Shown here piece after piece: positions 1 through 10,524 of a stretch of 64,000 nucleotides of DNA. A program made the position numbers and the translations under genes. This stretch comes from Takakia lepidozioides (lineage: Eukaryota; Streptophyta; Takakiopsida; Takakiales; Takakiaceae). The stretch lies in NCBI GenBank assembly GCA_030704615.1, contig CM060734.1, positions 48,872,042 through 48,936,041 on the forward strand, read 5' to 3'. Within the stretch, counting starts at the first letter, position 1, and each line of letters opens with the position of its first letter. Under the pieces are notes generated by a model that saw only the letters and a list, made by a program, of their open reading frames with translations, searched no databases and was not told where the DNA came from.

Positions 1-904
1 ATGCTCCCTTTCAAAACCTCTTGAGCTTCTTAGTGCTCTCCAAGTGCTTGCCCTTGTTGTCTTCAAGCCCAAGCATATATAGCTCCTTGGCTTCTCTTCC
101 ACAACATCCACACTTTGAACTTGCTTAACCCTAGCTTGATAGTGAAATGAGCACTAACAAGCCTTTAGTCACTCTCCACAAGCCATGGCGCACACCATCG
201 ACTCCATAATGCATACAAAGGATTCTCAAACCCTAGAATCCATGCTTCCACACACACAAGACTTCCTCCTTACAATCCTTGCAAAATCTTGTGACTCAAG
301 AGCTTTCTTCTCAAGCTCTCCAACTCCTTGTTGCATGCAATACTCGAGCACCCTTCCTTGCAACCCCTTGCAAGCCTTGTGATATAAGAGCTAAATTCTC
401 CTAGCTCTCAACCTCTTTAAAATACAAGTGCAAAACTAATTCTTATACTCCGCACTCACAAGCATAAGGTGATCTTCTTGTAGTGATAAGAGAAGAGAAA
501 TGAGAGAAGTAGAAGACAATGAAAGCTCTCAAAGCATGAAGCAATCACATGAAGAACAAGCCTTAGTCCTTCCAAGTGAAATCCACTTTATCACATAAAC
601 TAAGTCAAGCCAAGGGCACCTTTGCTAAAGGAATCCACCCTACAAAGCCCTCAACACACTCCCTCTCAATACCTAGAGCTATGGAGGTGAGAGAAGCTCA
701 TGGAGGCTCAACTACAAGAAGATGAGCCTCCTCAACACTCACAAGGGGAAAACCTATCTCCATGTCTCAAGTGAGGCTCGACACCTCACTTGGCATGTGA
801 GACCAAATGAAGTCCCAACACACAAAATATAAATATAAATATCTAAAATGTCCTAGTTAACTAGAAGTAGGTAATTCTAGATAACCATGACTAAAACCAT
901 GACA
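1..904 (-). mobile_element. LTR-like segment of a retroelement, runs off the window
   Basis: Read on the minus strand this block starts TGTCATGG at 904 and continues past the window edge. It shares a motif order with the LTR-like block at 42830-44641: a TGTCA start, then CTCATCTT...GTTGAGCCTC, GTGGATTCC, and GGTGCCCTTGGCTTGACTT. It abuts a gypsy reading frame that stops being recognisable at about position 905, so it looks nested into that element. I see no coding capacity; the small ORF at 185-382 has no protein-like features. The boundary is inferred from one end only. Confidence 0.5.
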
Positions 905-2497
905 GAGCGTTCAGCTCGACCAACTCTCTGTGGCTCAACCGGTAGGGCGCTTTGGCAGGCAGTTCTGATCCCAGTATCACCTCAATCATGTGGTCAACTC
1001 CTCTTCGCGGTGGCAAGCCGCTTGGTAAATCCTCCGGCATCACATCCTGGTATTTCTCCAAAATCCCCTTGATCCAATCTGGGCTCGGCTCTCCATCACC
1101 TTCTCCCTTCACTTGTCTTACATAAAGCAAAAACTGGGGCTCGTGTGACTCCTCCACGACCCACTCCCTTGTTGATAGCAGGTTTATTTGCCCTCCCATG
1201 GGGTTGGGCATTTCCGACACCCGTAAAACTTTGCCACCATTCCCACACAGTAGAGTGACTACTCTCTTGCGGCCATCTTTGACCGCTCCGGATCTGCTCA
1301 AAAAGGTCATCCCCAAAATGAGATCCACTCCATCAATCTCGCAAATAGTGAAGTTCTCACGTCCCTCCCAACCCCCCAGTTGAAGAGGAACATTGAACGC
1401 CAACCTCGTCGCCAATTGTGGTTCTTTTTTGGTAGAACGCACCTCAATAGAGGCCCCCACGTCACTTGTCGGGAGCCCCAACTTTCGTGCCGTTGCCGGT
1501 GTCATGAAGGAGTGCGACGCTCCTGTGTCCACCAACAACGACACGTTAGTTCCGGAAATTATCCCATCCACGAACAATAATTGACTCCCTTTACGCAGGG
1601 CGCCAGTTTCCTGATACAACTCACAAGAGTAGTTGCCTACCTTGCAAGTCTTGGCGACCACCGCTTCCACCAAGCGGCTGATGGAATCTTCCGACAGCTC
1701 TGTGGTCGCCCGAGTCATGTTCAATTATCGGGGTTTTGCGCACTTCTTAGCCATGTGCCCGGGCTCCCCGCAATTAAAACACACCCCATCGAAGGTCGCC
1801 TTCTGTCCGCCATAAGCCGTCGCACCTGATTTTTCTTTCGAAGCACTGGGTGCCGCCTTGACGTGAGAAGGACCTCCCTTCGATTTCCACGTGCCATTGT
1901 CGTCGCGTGGCCTATCCCACTTTTTTTCTGGTCGAAATGAGTCACCCTCCCGCCGGGTCTTCTTGTGGTTTAGCTCCGTACGGCCTTGTCTTTCGCCCCT
2001 AGGGACATCCGATAAACATTCAGCCCTCTCAATTGCCTCGTTCAAAGTCTTAGGTGGCTTCTCCTCCAACTTCCGCTTGGCCCATGGGGCCAGTCCCGCC
2101 ACAAAATTGAAGACCATTTTCTGGTTCTGCAATGTCCGCGACTTCGAGTAACAGCACATTGAAAGCCTGAACATATCCCCGAATGTCATCCAATTGCTTC
2201 AAATTCCTCATCTTGTCCCGGGCGAGCCAGGGCGCGTTGAGGGGCACAAACTGTCTCTTCATCAGTTCCTTGAACCCACTCCAGTTCAGGTTTCCAGGTT
2301 TGGACCTCGGTCATGAAGACGTTTCTGCACCATTGTTGAGCATAGCCCCTCAAATAGGTGGGAGCCACTTCTACCCGATCCTTGTCACTCAACTTGGCCA
2401 CCCGGAAATACTGCTCTAGCTCCAAGAGCCAGGTGTTGAGTGCCTTCCGATTTTGGATGCCCTCAAAGGTGCCGGGTTCCTTAGGATTTACCTTAAA
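905..2497 (-). pseudogene. Ty3/gypsy chromovirus gag-protease fragment (element 1)
   Basis: Broken coding region of a gypsy retrotransposon, read from 2497 down. It contains Gag (about 2425-1725, in at least two frames) ending in a CCHC zinc knuckle CFNCGEPGHMAKKC, then a protease frame (1724-905) with the retropepsin-type LLVDTGASHSF site, then the start of the reverse-transcriptase region ([14 protein letters not shown]), where it is cut off by the LTR-like block at 1-904. The same family occurs almost complete as element C at 33593-39386. The gag frame is interrupted at 2498 by a solo LTR. Frameshifts make it non-functional. Confidence 0.85.
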
Positions 2498-3222
2498 TAT
2501 CGCGCACCTAACTTCGGTAAGCTCCCCTTCAAGTCATAGTTACTCGCTTTGATGCGCGCGCCTAACTCCCAACCTGGCCGCCGGGCCAACTCGGAGCTTC
2601 GGCTGCTCACCGGGACATAACGGTCCCCCTTTACTCTTCCAATAGACCCTCCACCAATTTGGGCCTAGTGGAAATTCCCTTCGGTAGATGGCAGTCCGGA
2701 ATAGCTCCCCACTCCTTGGTCGCTTTTCCGCTCGCTCGCTTACTCACTAGTTTTTGGTCACCAACGGGCTTGCATCGTTCACGGGGTTACTACTCCCTAT
2801 ATATACTTCTGTGACTGTCCGCGGGGGTTTCATAAACAACCATGCCATTTTATGGCAAACCACCGCGAAGACCCTCGATTCCCGGTGATGAGTCGCGTGA
2901 GTCTTGGCCCACCCACCACGGTCCCATTGGACCGTGATGAGTCCCAAGACTCCCCACGCCTCCCACCACAAGGTCTCCGCCCAATGGTGAGTCCTATGCC
3001 ACCTCGACTAAGTCCCGCTAAGCTACCACCACCCCTTGTGGAGCCACCCCCACCGCAACCCGGTGTGCGGGGCTCTACCTAGTGAGCGCCTCCGCCTCCT
3101 TGAGTGCCTTGGGCACTCAAGGGTGCTTCAGCCCCCCGTACCTATCACTGCCACTGCCCCCACCACAGGGGCAGCCCCTCCCGCGTCCCGACCCCCTACC
3201 CTCAAGGCAAAGGGCCGCGACA
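2498..3222 (-). mobile_element. Solo LTR inserted in gag, with TSD TTAAA
   Basis: A 725-bp LTR on the minus strand, beginning TGTCGCGGCCC at 3222 and ending GCGCGATA at 2498 (usual CA end changed to TA). The 5-bp direct repeat TTAAA on both sides is the target-site duplication expected for a Ty3/gypsy integrase. Gag coding sequence continues on both sides (STKAKFNV upstream, NPKEPGTFEG downstream), so it interrupts that gene. Confidence 0.85.
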
Positions 3223-3227
3223 TTAAA

Positions 3228-3536
3228 CTTTGCCTTAGTGGAAGTGACATTAGCCGCCTTCATCACGTGTTTCAACGTCCCGCCAAACTGCGCCAACAAC
3301 CCTTCCCAAAAGGCTGCTGGCATGGGAGACATCTGTTGGTATGTCGGAGCTCTCAGGAATTCCTCGGGCTCCGACTCCTCAGATTCCTCCCGTTCTTGAA
3401 CGGCCTCGCTTTCAAAAGCATGCATCGCTTCCTCAAATGGCCGCTTCGGTGACACGTCGCCCCCGTCGGGCTCACCAGGATCATCATCTTTCGGGTCGTT
3501 CCGCTTTCTCTTTCGCTTTGGCTTGCCCGACCCCAT
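3228..3536 (-). pseudogene. gag N-terminus, array unit 1
   Basis: About 103 codons from MGSGKPKRKRK to the LTR insertion point. The predicted peptide is basic at first, then acidic (EREESEESEPEEF), then AAFWEGLLAQFGGTLK. It is preceded on the minus strand by a tRNA-Met-like primer-binding site at 3576-3591 that carries one extra base (TGGGTATCAGAG). It encodes only the start of Gag and ends at the inserted LTR, so it cannot make a complete protein. Confidence 0.7.
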
Positions 3537-3592
3537 GATGAGGCCGATCCCAAGGACAATCGCGTACTGAACTCTAAGCTCTGATACCCAAG

Positions 3593-4317
3593 TGTCGCGC
3601 ACCTCACTTCGGTAAGCTCCCCTTCAAGTCATAGTTACTCGCTTTGATGCGCGCGCCTAACTCCCAACCTGGCCCTCGGGCCAACTCGGAGCTTCGGCTG
3701 CTCACCGGGACATAACGATCCCCCTTTACTCTTCCAACAGACCCTCCACCAATTTGGGCCTAGTGGAAATTCCCTTTGGTAGATGGCAGTCCGGAATAGC
3801 TCCCCACTCCTTGGTCGCTTTCCGGCTCGCTCGCTTACTCACTAGTTTTTGGTCACCAACGGGCTTGCACCGTTCTCGGGGTTACTACTCCCTATATATA
3901 CTTCTGTGATTGTCCGCGGGGGTTTCATAAACAACCATGCCATTTTATGGCGAACCACCGCGAAGACCCTCGATTCTCGGTGATGAGTCGCGTGAGTCTT
4001 GGCCCACCCACCACGGTCCCATTGGACCGTGATGAGTCCCAAGACTCCCCACGCCTCCCACCACAAGGTCTCCGCCCAATGGTGAGTCCTATGCCACCTC
4101 GACTAAGTCCCGCTAAGCTACCACCACCCCTTGTGGAGCCACCCCCACCGCAACCCGGTGTGCGGGGCTCCACCTAGTGAGCGCCTCCGCCTCCTTGAGT
4201 GCCTTGGGCACTCAAGGGTGCTTCAGCCCCCCGTACCTATCGCTGCCACTGCCCCCACCACAGGGGCAGCCCCTCCCGCGTCCCGACCCCCTGCCCTCAA
4301 GGCAAAGGGCCGCGACG
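3593..4317 (-). mobile_element. Gypsy LTR, array unit 2
   Basis: A 725-bp copy of the array LTR, ending TGCGCGACA at 3593 next to the primer-binding site. Its 5' end at 4317 reads CGTCGCGG (TG changed to CG). Closely similar to the other three copies. Confidence 0.85.
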
Positions 4318-4322
4318 TTAAA

Positions 4323-4624
4323 CTTTGCCTTAGTGGAAGTGACATTAGTCGCCTTCATCACGTGTTTCAACGTCCCACCAAACTGCGCCATAACCCTTCC
4401 CAAAAGGCTGCTGGCATGGGAGGCATCTGTTGGTCTGTCGGAGCTCTCAGGAATTCCTCGGGCTCCGACTCCTCAGATTCCTCCCGTTCTTGAGCGGCCT
4501 CGCTTTCAAAAGCATGCATCGCTTCCTCAAATGGCCGCTTCGGTGACATGTCGCTCCCATCGGGCTCACCAGGATCATCATCTTTTGGGTCGTTCCGCTT
4601 TCGCTTTGGCTTGCCCGACCCCAT
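4323..4624 (-). pseudogene. gag N-terminus, array unit 2
   Basis: Second copy of the gag start (MGSGKPKRKRNDPKDDD). The primer-binding site TGGTATCAGAGCTT lies upstream at about 4663-4676. A frameshift near 4390-4403 separates the AFWEGL part from the FGGTLKHVMKATN part. Confidence 0.7.
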
Positions 4625-4679
4625 GATGAGGCCGATCCCAATGACGATCGCGTACTGAACTATAAGCTCTGATACCAAG

Positions 4680-5405
4680 TGTCGCGCACCTCACTTCGGT
4701 AAGCTCCCCCTTCAAGTCATAGTTACTCGCTTTGATGCGCGCGCCTAACTCCCAACCTGGCCCTCGGGCCAACTCGGAGCTTCGGCTGCTCACCGGGACA
4801 TAACGATCCCCCTTTACTCTTCCAACAGACCCTCCACCAATTTGGGCCTAGTGGAAATTCCCTTTGGTAGATGGCAGTCCGGAATAGCTCCCCACTCCTT
4901 GGTCGCTTTCCGGCTCGCTCGTTTACTCACTAGTTTTGGGTCACCAACAGGCTTGCACCATGCTCAGGGTTACTACTCCCTATATATACTTCTGTGATTG
5001 TCCGCGGGGGTTTCATAAACAACCATGCCATTTTATGGCGAACCACCGCGAAGACCCTCGATTCTCGGTGATGAGTCGCGTGAGTCTTGGCCCACCCACC
5101 ACGGTCCCATTGGACCGTGATGAGTCCCAAGACTCCCCACGCCTCCCACCACAAGGTCTCCGCCCAATGGTGAGTCATATGCCACCCCCACTAAGTCCCG
5201 CTAAGCTACCACCACCCCTTGTGGAGCCACCCCCATTGCAACCCGGTGTGCGGGGCTCCACCTAGTGAGCGCCTCCGCCTCATTGAGTGCCTTGGGCACT
5301 CAAGGATGCTTTAGCTCCCCGTACCTATCGCTGCCACTGCCCCCACCACAGGGGCAGCCCCTCCTGCGTCCCGACCCCCTGCCCTTAAGGCAAAGGGCCG
5401 CGACA
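4680..5405 (-). mobile_element. Gypsy LTR, array unit 3
   Basis: A 726-bp copy with canonical TGTCGCGG and GCGCGACA ends. A TATATATA box-like stretch at about 4981-4988 lies inside, in the corresponding position in all copies, and may be the LTR promoter. Confidence 0.85.
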
Positions 5406-5410
5406 TTAAA

Positions 5411-5713
5411 CTTTGCCTTAGTGGAAGTGACATTAGTCGCCTTCAACACGTCTTTCAACGTCCCGCCAAACTGCGCCAACAACCCTTCCCAAAAGGCAAC
5501 TGGCATGGGAGGCATCTGTTGGTCTGTCGGAGCTCTCAGGAATTCTTCGGGCTCCGACTCCTCAGATTCCTCCCGTTCTTGAGTGACCTCGCTTTCAAAA
5601 GCATGCATCGCTTCCTCAAATGGCTGATTCGGTGACACGTCGCCCCCATCGGGCTCACCGGAATCATTATCTTTCGGGTCGTTCCGCTTTCGCTTTGGCT
5701 TGCCCAACCCCAT
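5411..5713 (-). pseudogene. gag N-terminus, array unit 3
   Basis: Third copy of the gag start (MGLGKPKRKRNDPKDND). It is open up to the LTR junction. The primer-binding site TGGTATCAGAGCTT is at about 5747-5760, two bases from the LTR end. Confidence 0.7.
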
Positions 5714-5762
5714 GAGGAGGCCGATCCCGATAGCATACTGAACTCTAAGCTCTGATACCAAG

Positions 5763-6488
5763 TGTCACGCACCTCACTTCGGTAAGCTCCCCCTTCAAGT
5801 CATAGATACTCGCTTTGATGTGTGCGCCTAACTCCCAACTTGGCCGCCGGGCCAACTCGGAGCTTCGGCTACTCACCGGGACATAACGGTTCCCCCTTTA
5901 CTCTTTCAAAAGACCCTCCACCAATTTGGGCCTAGTGGAAATTCCCTTTAGTAGATGGCAGTCCGGAATAGCTCCCCACGCCTTGGTCGCTTTCCGGCTC
6001 GCTCGCTTATTCACTAGTTTTTGGTCACCAACGGGCTTGCACCGTTCTCGGGGTTACTACTCCCTATATATACTTCTGTGACTGTCCGCGGGGGTTTCAC
6101 AAACAACCATGCCATTTTATGGCGAACCACCGCGAAGACCCTCGACTCCTGGTGATGAGTCGCGGTGAGTCTTGGCCCACCCACCACGGCCCCATTGGAC
6201 CTTGATGGGTCCCAAGACTCCCCACGACTCCCACCACAAGGTCTCTGCCCCATGTTGAGTCCTATGCCACCCCCACTAAGTCCCCCTAAGCTACCACCAC
6301 CCCTTGTGGAGCCACCCCCACCGCAACCGGTGTGCGGGGCTCTACCTAGTGAGCGCCTTCGCCTCCTTGAGTGCCCAAGGCACTCAAGGGTGCTTCAGCC
6401 CCCCGTACCTATTGCTGCCACCACCCCCCCCACAGGGGCAGCCCCTCTGCGTCCCGACCCCCTGCCCTCAAGGCAAAGGGCCGCAACA
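5763..6488 (-). mobile_element. Outermost 5' LTR of element 1
   Basis: A 726-bp LTR whose start (TGTTGCGGCCC at 6488) borders MULE-like transposase coding sequence. It is therefore the original outer LTR of the nested element, and the host at this end is a DNA-transposon gene. Its target duplication cannot be verified because the other end lies outside the window. Confidence 0.8.
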
Positions 6489-7118
6489 GAAGTGGACAAG
6501 AAGGGACAGCTATAGAGCTTGCTTTGACAAGTTTGTTTTCTAATATTGGGGTTGTGAGACCTTCGGCTTTTGTGATTGACAAATGCAAGACCAATTTGAA
6601 TGCCATCAACGTGGTGGTAGAGAAAAATCCGTATTGTTGGAAGGATGAGATTCGGCAAGGAGCAAGTTGCGGGAAGAATTTTACTATGTCGTTTTCATGT
6701 CATGAAAGCGTGGAGTGAAAATCTTTTGTCACGTATCTCTCTTGAAGAAAGAACAATTGTGTGGCGTCGTTTAAATGCATTGATGACTTGCTTCGATGAA
6801 GGATTGTTTGACAATCACTTGGGGGTTTTCTTTGAGGATTTCAAGCATTTTCGGGGAGTGGAAGAATACATAAGAACAGGATGGGCTAATGAAGGTGTTC
6901 CTTGGAGAGCATTGTGGCCAACTTGGGGGAGGTTTTTTACGTATGGAGGGATGGATACGACGAATCACGTGGAACGACATTGGGAGTGAATCAAGTACAC
7001 ACTACTGGGGGGCAAAGTTAATCGATCTATTGATTGGGATCTCATTGTCGCAATCATTGGGAGTGCTGCTGATGGTACACGCGTCAGTGGACCAACGTTG
7101 ATACAATATTTTCACCAA
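6489..7118 (+). pseudogene. MULE-like transposase, 5' part, split by element A
   Basis: Remnant of a Mutator-like element transposase. Visible pieces are AFVIDKCKTNLNAI, then after a frameshift near 6660 ILLCRFHVMKAW (the fold segment with a conserved C and H before helices), and GGMDTTNHVERHWE. An in-frame TGA at 6987 (expected TGG) follows, then IKYTLLGGKVNRSIDWD. The 5' end is cut by the LTR ending at 6488; the 3' end is cut at ACCAA (7114-7118) by element A. The frame resumes exactly at 19162. Already dead before or after insertion because of the frameshift and stop. Confidence 0.65.
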
Positions 7119-7465
7119 TGTCAAGTTAAATAAGCACAGTGTGAAAACAGCTAGAATAAAACTAGTTATTTGTATTTAACACTTGGAGTTAGGTCAAGTG
7201 TTAAATCAGGTGTCAAGTTTAGTTTGACACCTGGTCTGTCTTATCTTCACGAGAGCGGCAGTCGCGCAGCTCATCTCTCTCGAGTTGAGCCTGCGCGACC
7301 GAGCTCCTGCATGCGTTTAGATCTGAGTGTACTCATGATGGGAGTGTAGGTTGTTGTGGGGTGGAGTCCCCATAGCTTGGGGTGCCCCTGGCTCGACTTC
7401 TATTTCTAAGAGTGATGGTTTGGTTTTCATGCTTTGCATCGTGTGTGACTTTAGCTTGCTTATCA
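7119..7465 (+). repeat. Terminal repeat A1 of element A
   Basis: Starts TGTCAAGTTAAATAAG directly after the ACCAA target repeat. Identical by eye over 347 bp to A2 (18725-19071). After TTATCA the two copies diverge completely: A1 runs on into CTCGAGAGAGATGAG and the leader, A2 runs into repeat B2. The A1 continuation is also found in the fragment at 45860-46263. Confidence 0.85.
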
Positions 7466-9774
7466 CTCGAGAGAGATGAGCCTATCTAGTTTTCTAGTGC
7501 TAAGCTAGATACAATGTTCTTTTAACACTATTATAATATATAACTTGGGGCAGGAGCCCATCTAGTCCTGCTGTTGCCATGGGTTTGCGCTTGTTGTTTA
7601 CACATGGGCGTTGGTGGTGATCAGGGTGTAGTTATCCCTGTTTTGTGGTGGCGGGTGCGCGCGGGGGCCCTAGTAGCCTGCTGCCTGAGCGCTGGGGCAG
7701 GCTGAGCACCCAGTAGGCCAGTCGTGCCCAACTTGTGTGGTCCGTTGTGTTGCAGCTCAAGAAGGGCCATTGGCTTGTAGCCCATTCTGGCTTGCAGGCA
7801 TATTGCTGGATTCACCGTGACCTGTAGCGCTGATGGTTTTATTTGGCGGGAGCGGTAGCTTGTCAAGAACCAGGTTGGCATGAGTGTAGAAATTGGTCAA
7901 GTTGGCCCAAGTCCTTGGTGATGGGGTCTTGCAGTGACCACTGAACTGTCTGCCTGCATCTGTGTTGTTGTTTGCCCCTGTGCGGAGTCTCCGGACGTGC
8001 TGTCGACGGGTCTCGGCGTTGCGCACTCGTGTATGGTGTGAGTAGTGAAGGTCGAACGAGAAGCAGAGCGCGCTGGATGGCGGGGCGCAGGGATGCACCA
8101 TCTCTCCCATCTGTTGTTCCGTTGTTTTTATGGAAACACTTTGTTCATCAGTTGTTTTTGTTTGGATCAAGAACCGAGGGTGCAGAACAAGCCTTCCACA
8201 TCTTGTGGTGCTGGGGAGGCAGCGGACGAGCAGAATGTGATTGGTAATGTTGGGGGACTGTAGAGAGGGGTTGAGAGATGTACTCAAATGGAGCAGCAGA
8301 TTATGGTTTTCACTGATGCGTGATGCTTGCTTGCTAACTGCTTGCTTGCTGACCAGATTAAGGACTGGGTTATGGAGTTGAAAGCGGGATCCTACTTGTC
8401 AAGGCCCAAGTGCAGAGTCCCTTCCAAGTGGTAGCTACGCCTCCTACGAAGCCTTCAGGGATCCCAACAAGACTAGGTCATAACACTTCGCTGTTTCTGT
8501 GTGCGGGTATTCTATGCACCGTGAATTGTCTTTTGGCTTGACCAGCACCTAGTAATCTGGTCGAAGAAGGGGCCCTTTTGAATATCTGGCATGTAGGTCA
8601 GCACTGGAGCATGGAACAGCGCTGACTGGAGTTCTTTAAAGATCCTTCACAATGGTGCGACTGCAGCTTTGGCAATATGCTTTATGTAGAACGTGAAGGA
8701 GTCTGTCAGGGAGGATATTTACTGACTCGGTTATGGTGAACTGGATTGTACCCCTAGTGGTTGAATGACGTAAGAGTCTTGGTTTCTCCTCGGAAAGAGG
8801 CTCTTACTGTCAGCAGCTTAGGTTGCTCTTTCTAAGCAGGGTAGGGAAGGAGGAAAGTTGGGGTTTTTCCCTTGCAGCTGGCAAGGTGCTTAGAATGGTT
8901 AAACAGCCATCCTCCGTGATCGGTTCTCTATATTGTCTTTGGAACCGTAGCCCTACTCACTGCCACACAGATTGATCAGCTAGCTCTCGGACTTGAAGCC
9001 AGTGGACAACAGTTCTTTGGGGTTTTGAGAGCCCCTGCTAGTAAGCAAGGATCAGAGGACAGATCTGCCACAAAGCCAGGCACATTGCCGAGTGGTCGAG
9101 GCACGCGTACTTCCGTGCACTGCAGCTGGGTTTCCACATAGCCGACAGGCTTGAAGAAAGGTCCCAGCTGGGGATCACTCAATTTGGACACTGCTAAGCT
9201 GGTGTGTGGGGCAGGCTTTGCAGGAACTTGCTTGCCAACTTTACTTCAATGAAACTTGTGAGGGTGCCAAGGTGAAGTGTTGCTAAGGGGAAATGAGCTC
9301 CACGACCTCCATTGTCACCATGGTTTGTGGTAGAAGACGGTTGGGATTCCAAAGCATGGTGAGCTGTTGAACTCAAATGAAATGGAGGGGAACAGCAGGC
9401 ACGTGGCCAGGGAACCTAGGATGCCATATAGAACTTAGGGAACCGGGAACCAGTTACCAGACATTTTGGGTGTAACTTTAAATTGTTAAACTTGAAAACC
9501 TTTAAAAAAAAAAAAAACCCTTTTTAATCTAATTTGAATGATTTGGAGCCAAATTCATCATATCTTTGTCAAATGGACTCTGGTTGACCCAGTTTTTGGG
9601 GGATAGCTGCAGAAAGGGGAAATCTACCTATCTAAACCTGGTTTCTGCTTTGGGGACTCTGCTAAAAATCTATGGAATTTTTAGAGTGTGAGAGTGCCAT
9701 GAAAGATCCACAATCCTGTCTCTAGAACCTGTGCTGGTCTATATGAGAGACAAATTGGTGGATGTACTCCATGC
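7466..9774 (+). other. Leader of element A, mostly non-coding
   Basis: Sequence between repeat A1 and the leader ORF. A possible primer-binding site is TGGGGCAGGAGCCC at about 7546-7559, whose complement would have to be a tRNA 3' end; I cannot identify that tRNA. Short ORFs here show no recognisable domains. A degraded OSB-like coding piece lies at 8605-8690 (separate entry). An A-rich run (13 A) is at about 9502-9516. The rest shows nothing I can name. Confidence 0.5.
8605..8690 (+). pseudogene. Degenerate OSB-type PDF-motif fragment inside the leader
   Basis: The stretch AGCATGGAACAGC...CCTTCACAATGG closely parallels the exon at 47596-47675 that encodes MEQLWHELFSDPSQWWD. Here it reads LEFFKDPSQWCDCSF after a stop codon. 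It resembles the conserved start of the plant organellar ssDNA-binding (OSB) PDF motif. It looks like a captured, decayed host exon carried by the element, or a remnant that predates the element. Confidence 0.45.
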
Positions 9775-10524
9775 ATGGCTGGGGGAAATGAGGACGTAAT
9801 TGAAGGGCAGGTCTCTTCTCTTAGTCTGTGCACACAAGGGGACACGATTTATGTTTCCCAAGGAACTCAGACTGATTTGAGTGGAGAACAGTTGGACGAG
9901 TTGATTGCATACTGGGAGTCAGGCATTAGCAGTAGACAACAGACTGCTGTAGTTGGCATTGAGGGCCTCAATATCGCCTTGGACAGTCAGAACTCTGTTG
10001 GAGCCAGCAGTTCTGCAGCTGTAGGTGAAATACCAAAGTGGGTGAAAGCTAGGCTTGGAACACAGCCAAAGACAGCCCCGGGGACCAAGGTGTTCAGCCA
10101 CAAGGCCGTGGTGTACTGGAGCAGAGGAGCAGGAGCTGCACAAGTTTGTGCAATTAGACAGTGTTGCAGTCGGACACGCTCTGCACAAGGCAACCACGAG
10201 CGGGGGTTCATTAGCGAGGACAAGTTTGTTCTGTTTGAAGGCGATGCAGTCATTCGCAATGAAGACACCCGCAATCGTCTCAAAGCTTTCGAGTTGAGAG
10301 ACTATCAGACCCTACCTTTGTTTTCTTTAGTGTTCAGTGAGCGGGAGATAGCAGAGTGTTGCTTTGTCTCTACCTGGCAGAAAGAGGAGGAGGGTTGGTT
10401 AGAGCGAGCTACTGTAGCTTGGGACAAGGTTAGTGGCAGGTTTCTGGACATAGATATACCTCCTACACCTTACCATCAAGCAGAGCGAGGCACTTTGAGA
10501 GAAGTCTGGAAGTTGATAGCATAG
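9775..10524 (+). CDS. Unrecognised 249-aa ORF in the leader of element A
   Basis: Intact ATG-to-TAG frame of 249 codons upstream of gag, on the same strand. I do not recognise a family. The N-terminal half is acidic and Ser/Gln/Thr-rich (MAGGNEDVIEGQVSS, TQGDTIYVSQGTQTD). The middle has several Cys (AAQVCAIRQCCSRTR). The C-terminal half is mixed alpha/beta in appearance with Trp residues (STWQKEEEGWLERATVAWDK) and ends TLREVWKLIA. No membrane segment or signal peptide is obvious. Some plant LTR elements carry extra ORFs upstream of gag; this could be an accessory protein or a captured gene. Element B has no visible equivalent, since its leader differs. Confidence 0.5.
   Translation: MAGGNEDVIEGQVSSLSLCTQGDTIYVSQGTQTDLSGEQLDELIAYWESGISSRQQTAVVGIEGLNIALDSQNSVGASSSAAVGEIPKWVKARLGTQPKTAPGTKVFSHKAVVYWSRGAGAAQVCAIRQCCSRTRSAQGNHERGFISEDKFVLFEGDAVIRNEDTRNRLKAFELRDYQTLPLFSLVFSEREIAECCFVSTWQKEEEGWLERATVAWDKVSGRFLDIDIPPTPYHQAERGTLREVWKLIA

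Larger units (their letters stand above)
2498..6488 (-). repeat. Tandem array of LTR + PBS + gag-start units
   Basis: Four LTRs of about 725 bp begin at 2498, 3593, 4680 and 5763, giving a period of about 1.09 kb. Between successive LTRs lie a primer-binding site resembling the initiator tRNA-Met site (TGGTATCAGAGC on the minus strand) and the first part of gag. The innermost LTR (2498-3222) sits inside gag and is flanked by the direct repeat TTAAA (2493-2497 and 3223-3227). The simplest reading is that a solo LTR landed in its relative's gag, and unequal exchange between that LTR and the 5' LTR then multiplied the LTR-PBS-gagN segment. Confidence 0.85.

Noticed and set aside
3036-6543. Plus-strand Pro-rich frames in the LTR array
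   Set aside because: They are antisense to LTR sequence and repeat with the LTR; no sign of coding.
7119-7465. Repeat A considered as a normal full LTR
   Set aside because: Sequence after A differs completely between the left and right ends, and B flanks A only on the right, so a plain LTR pair does not fit.
7757-8287. 176-codon minus-strand frame in the element A leader
   Set aside because: No recognisable features and no conservation to test; a chance frame is more likely.
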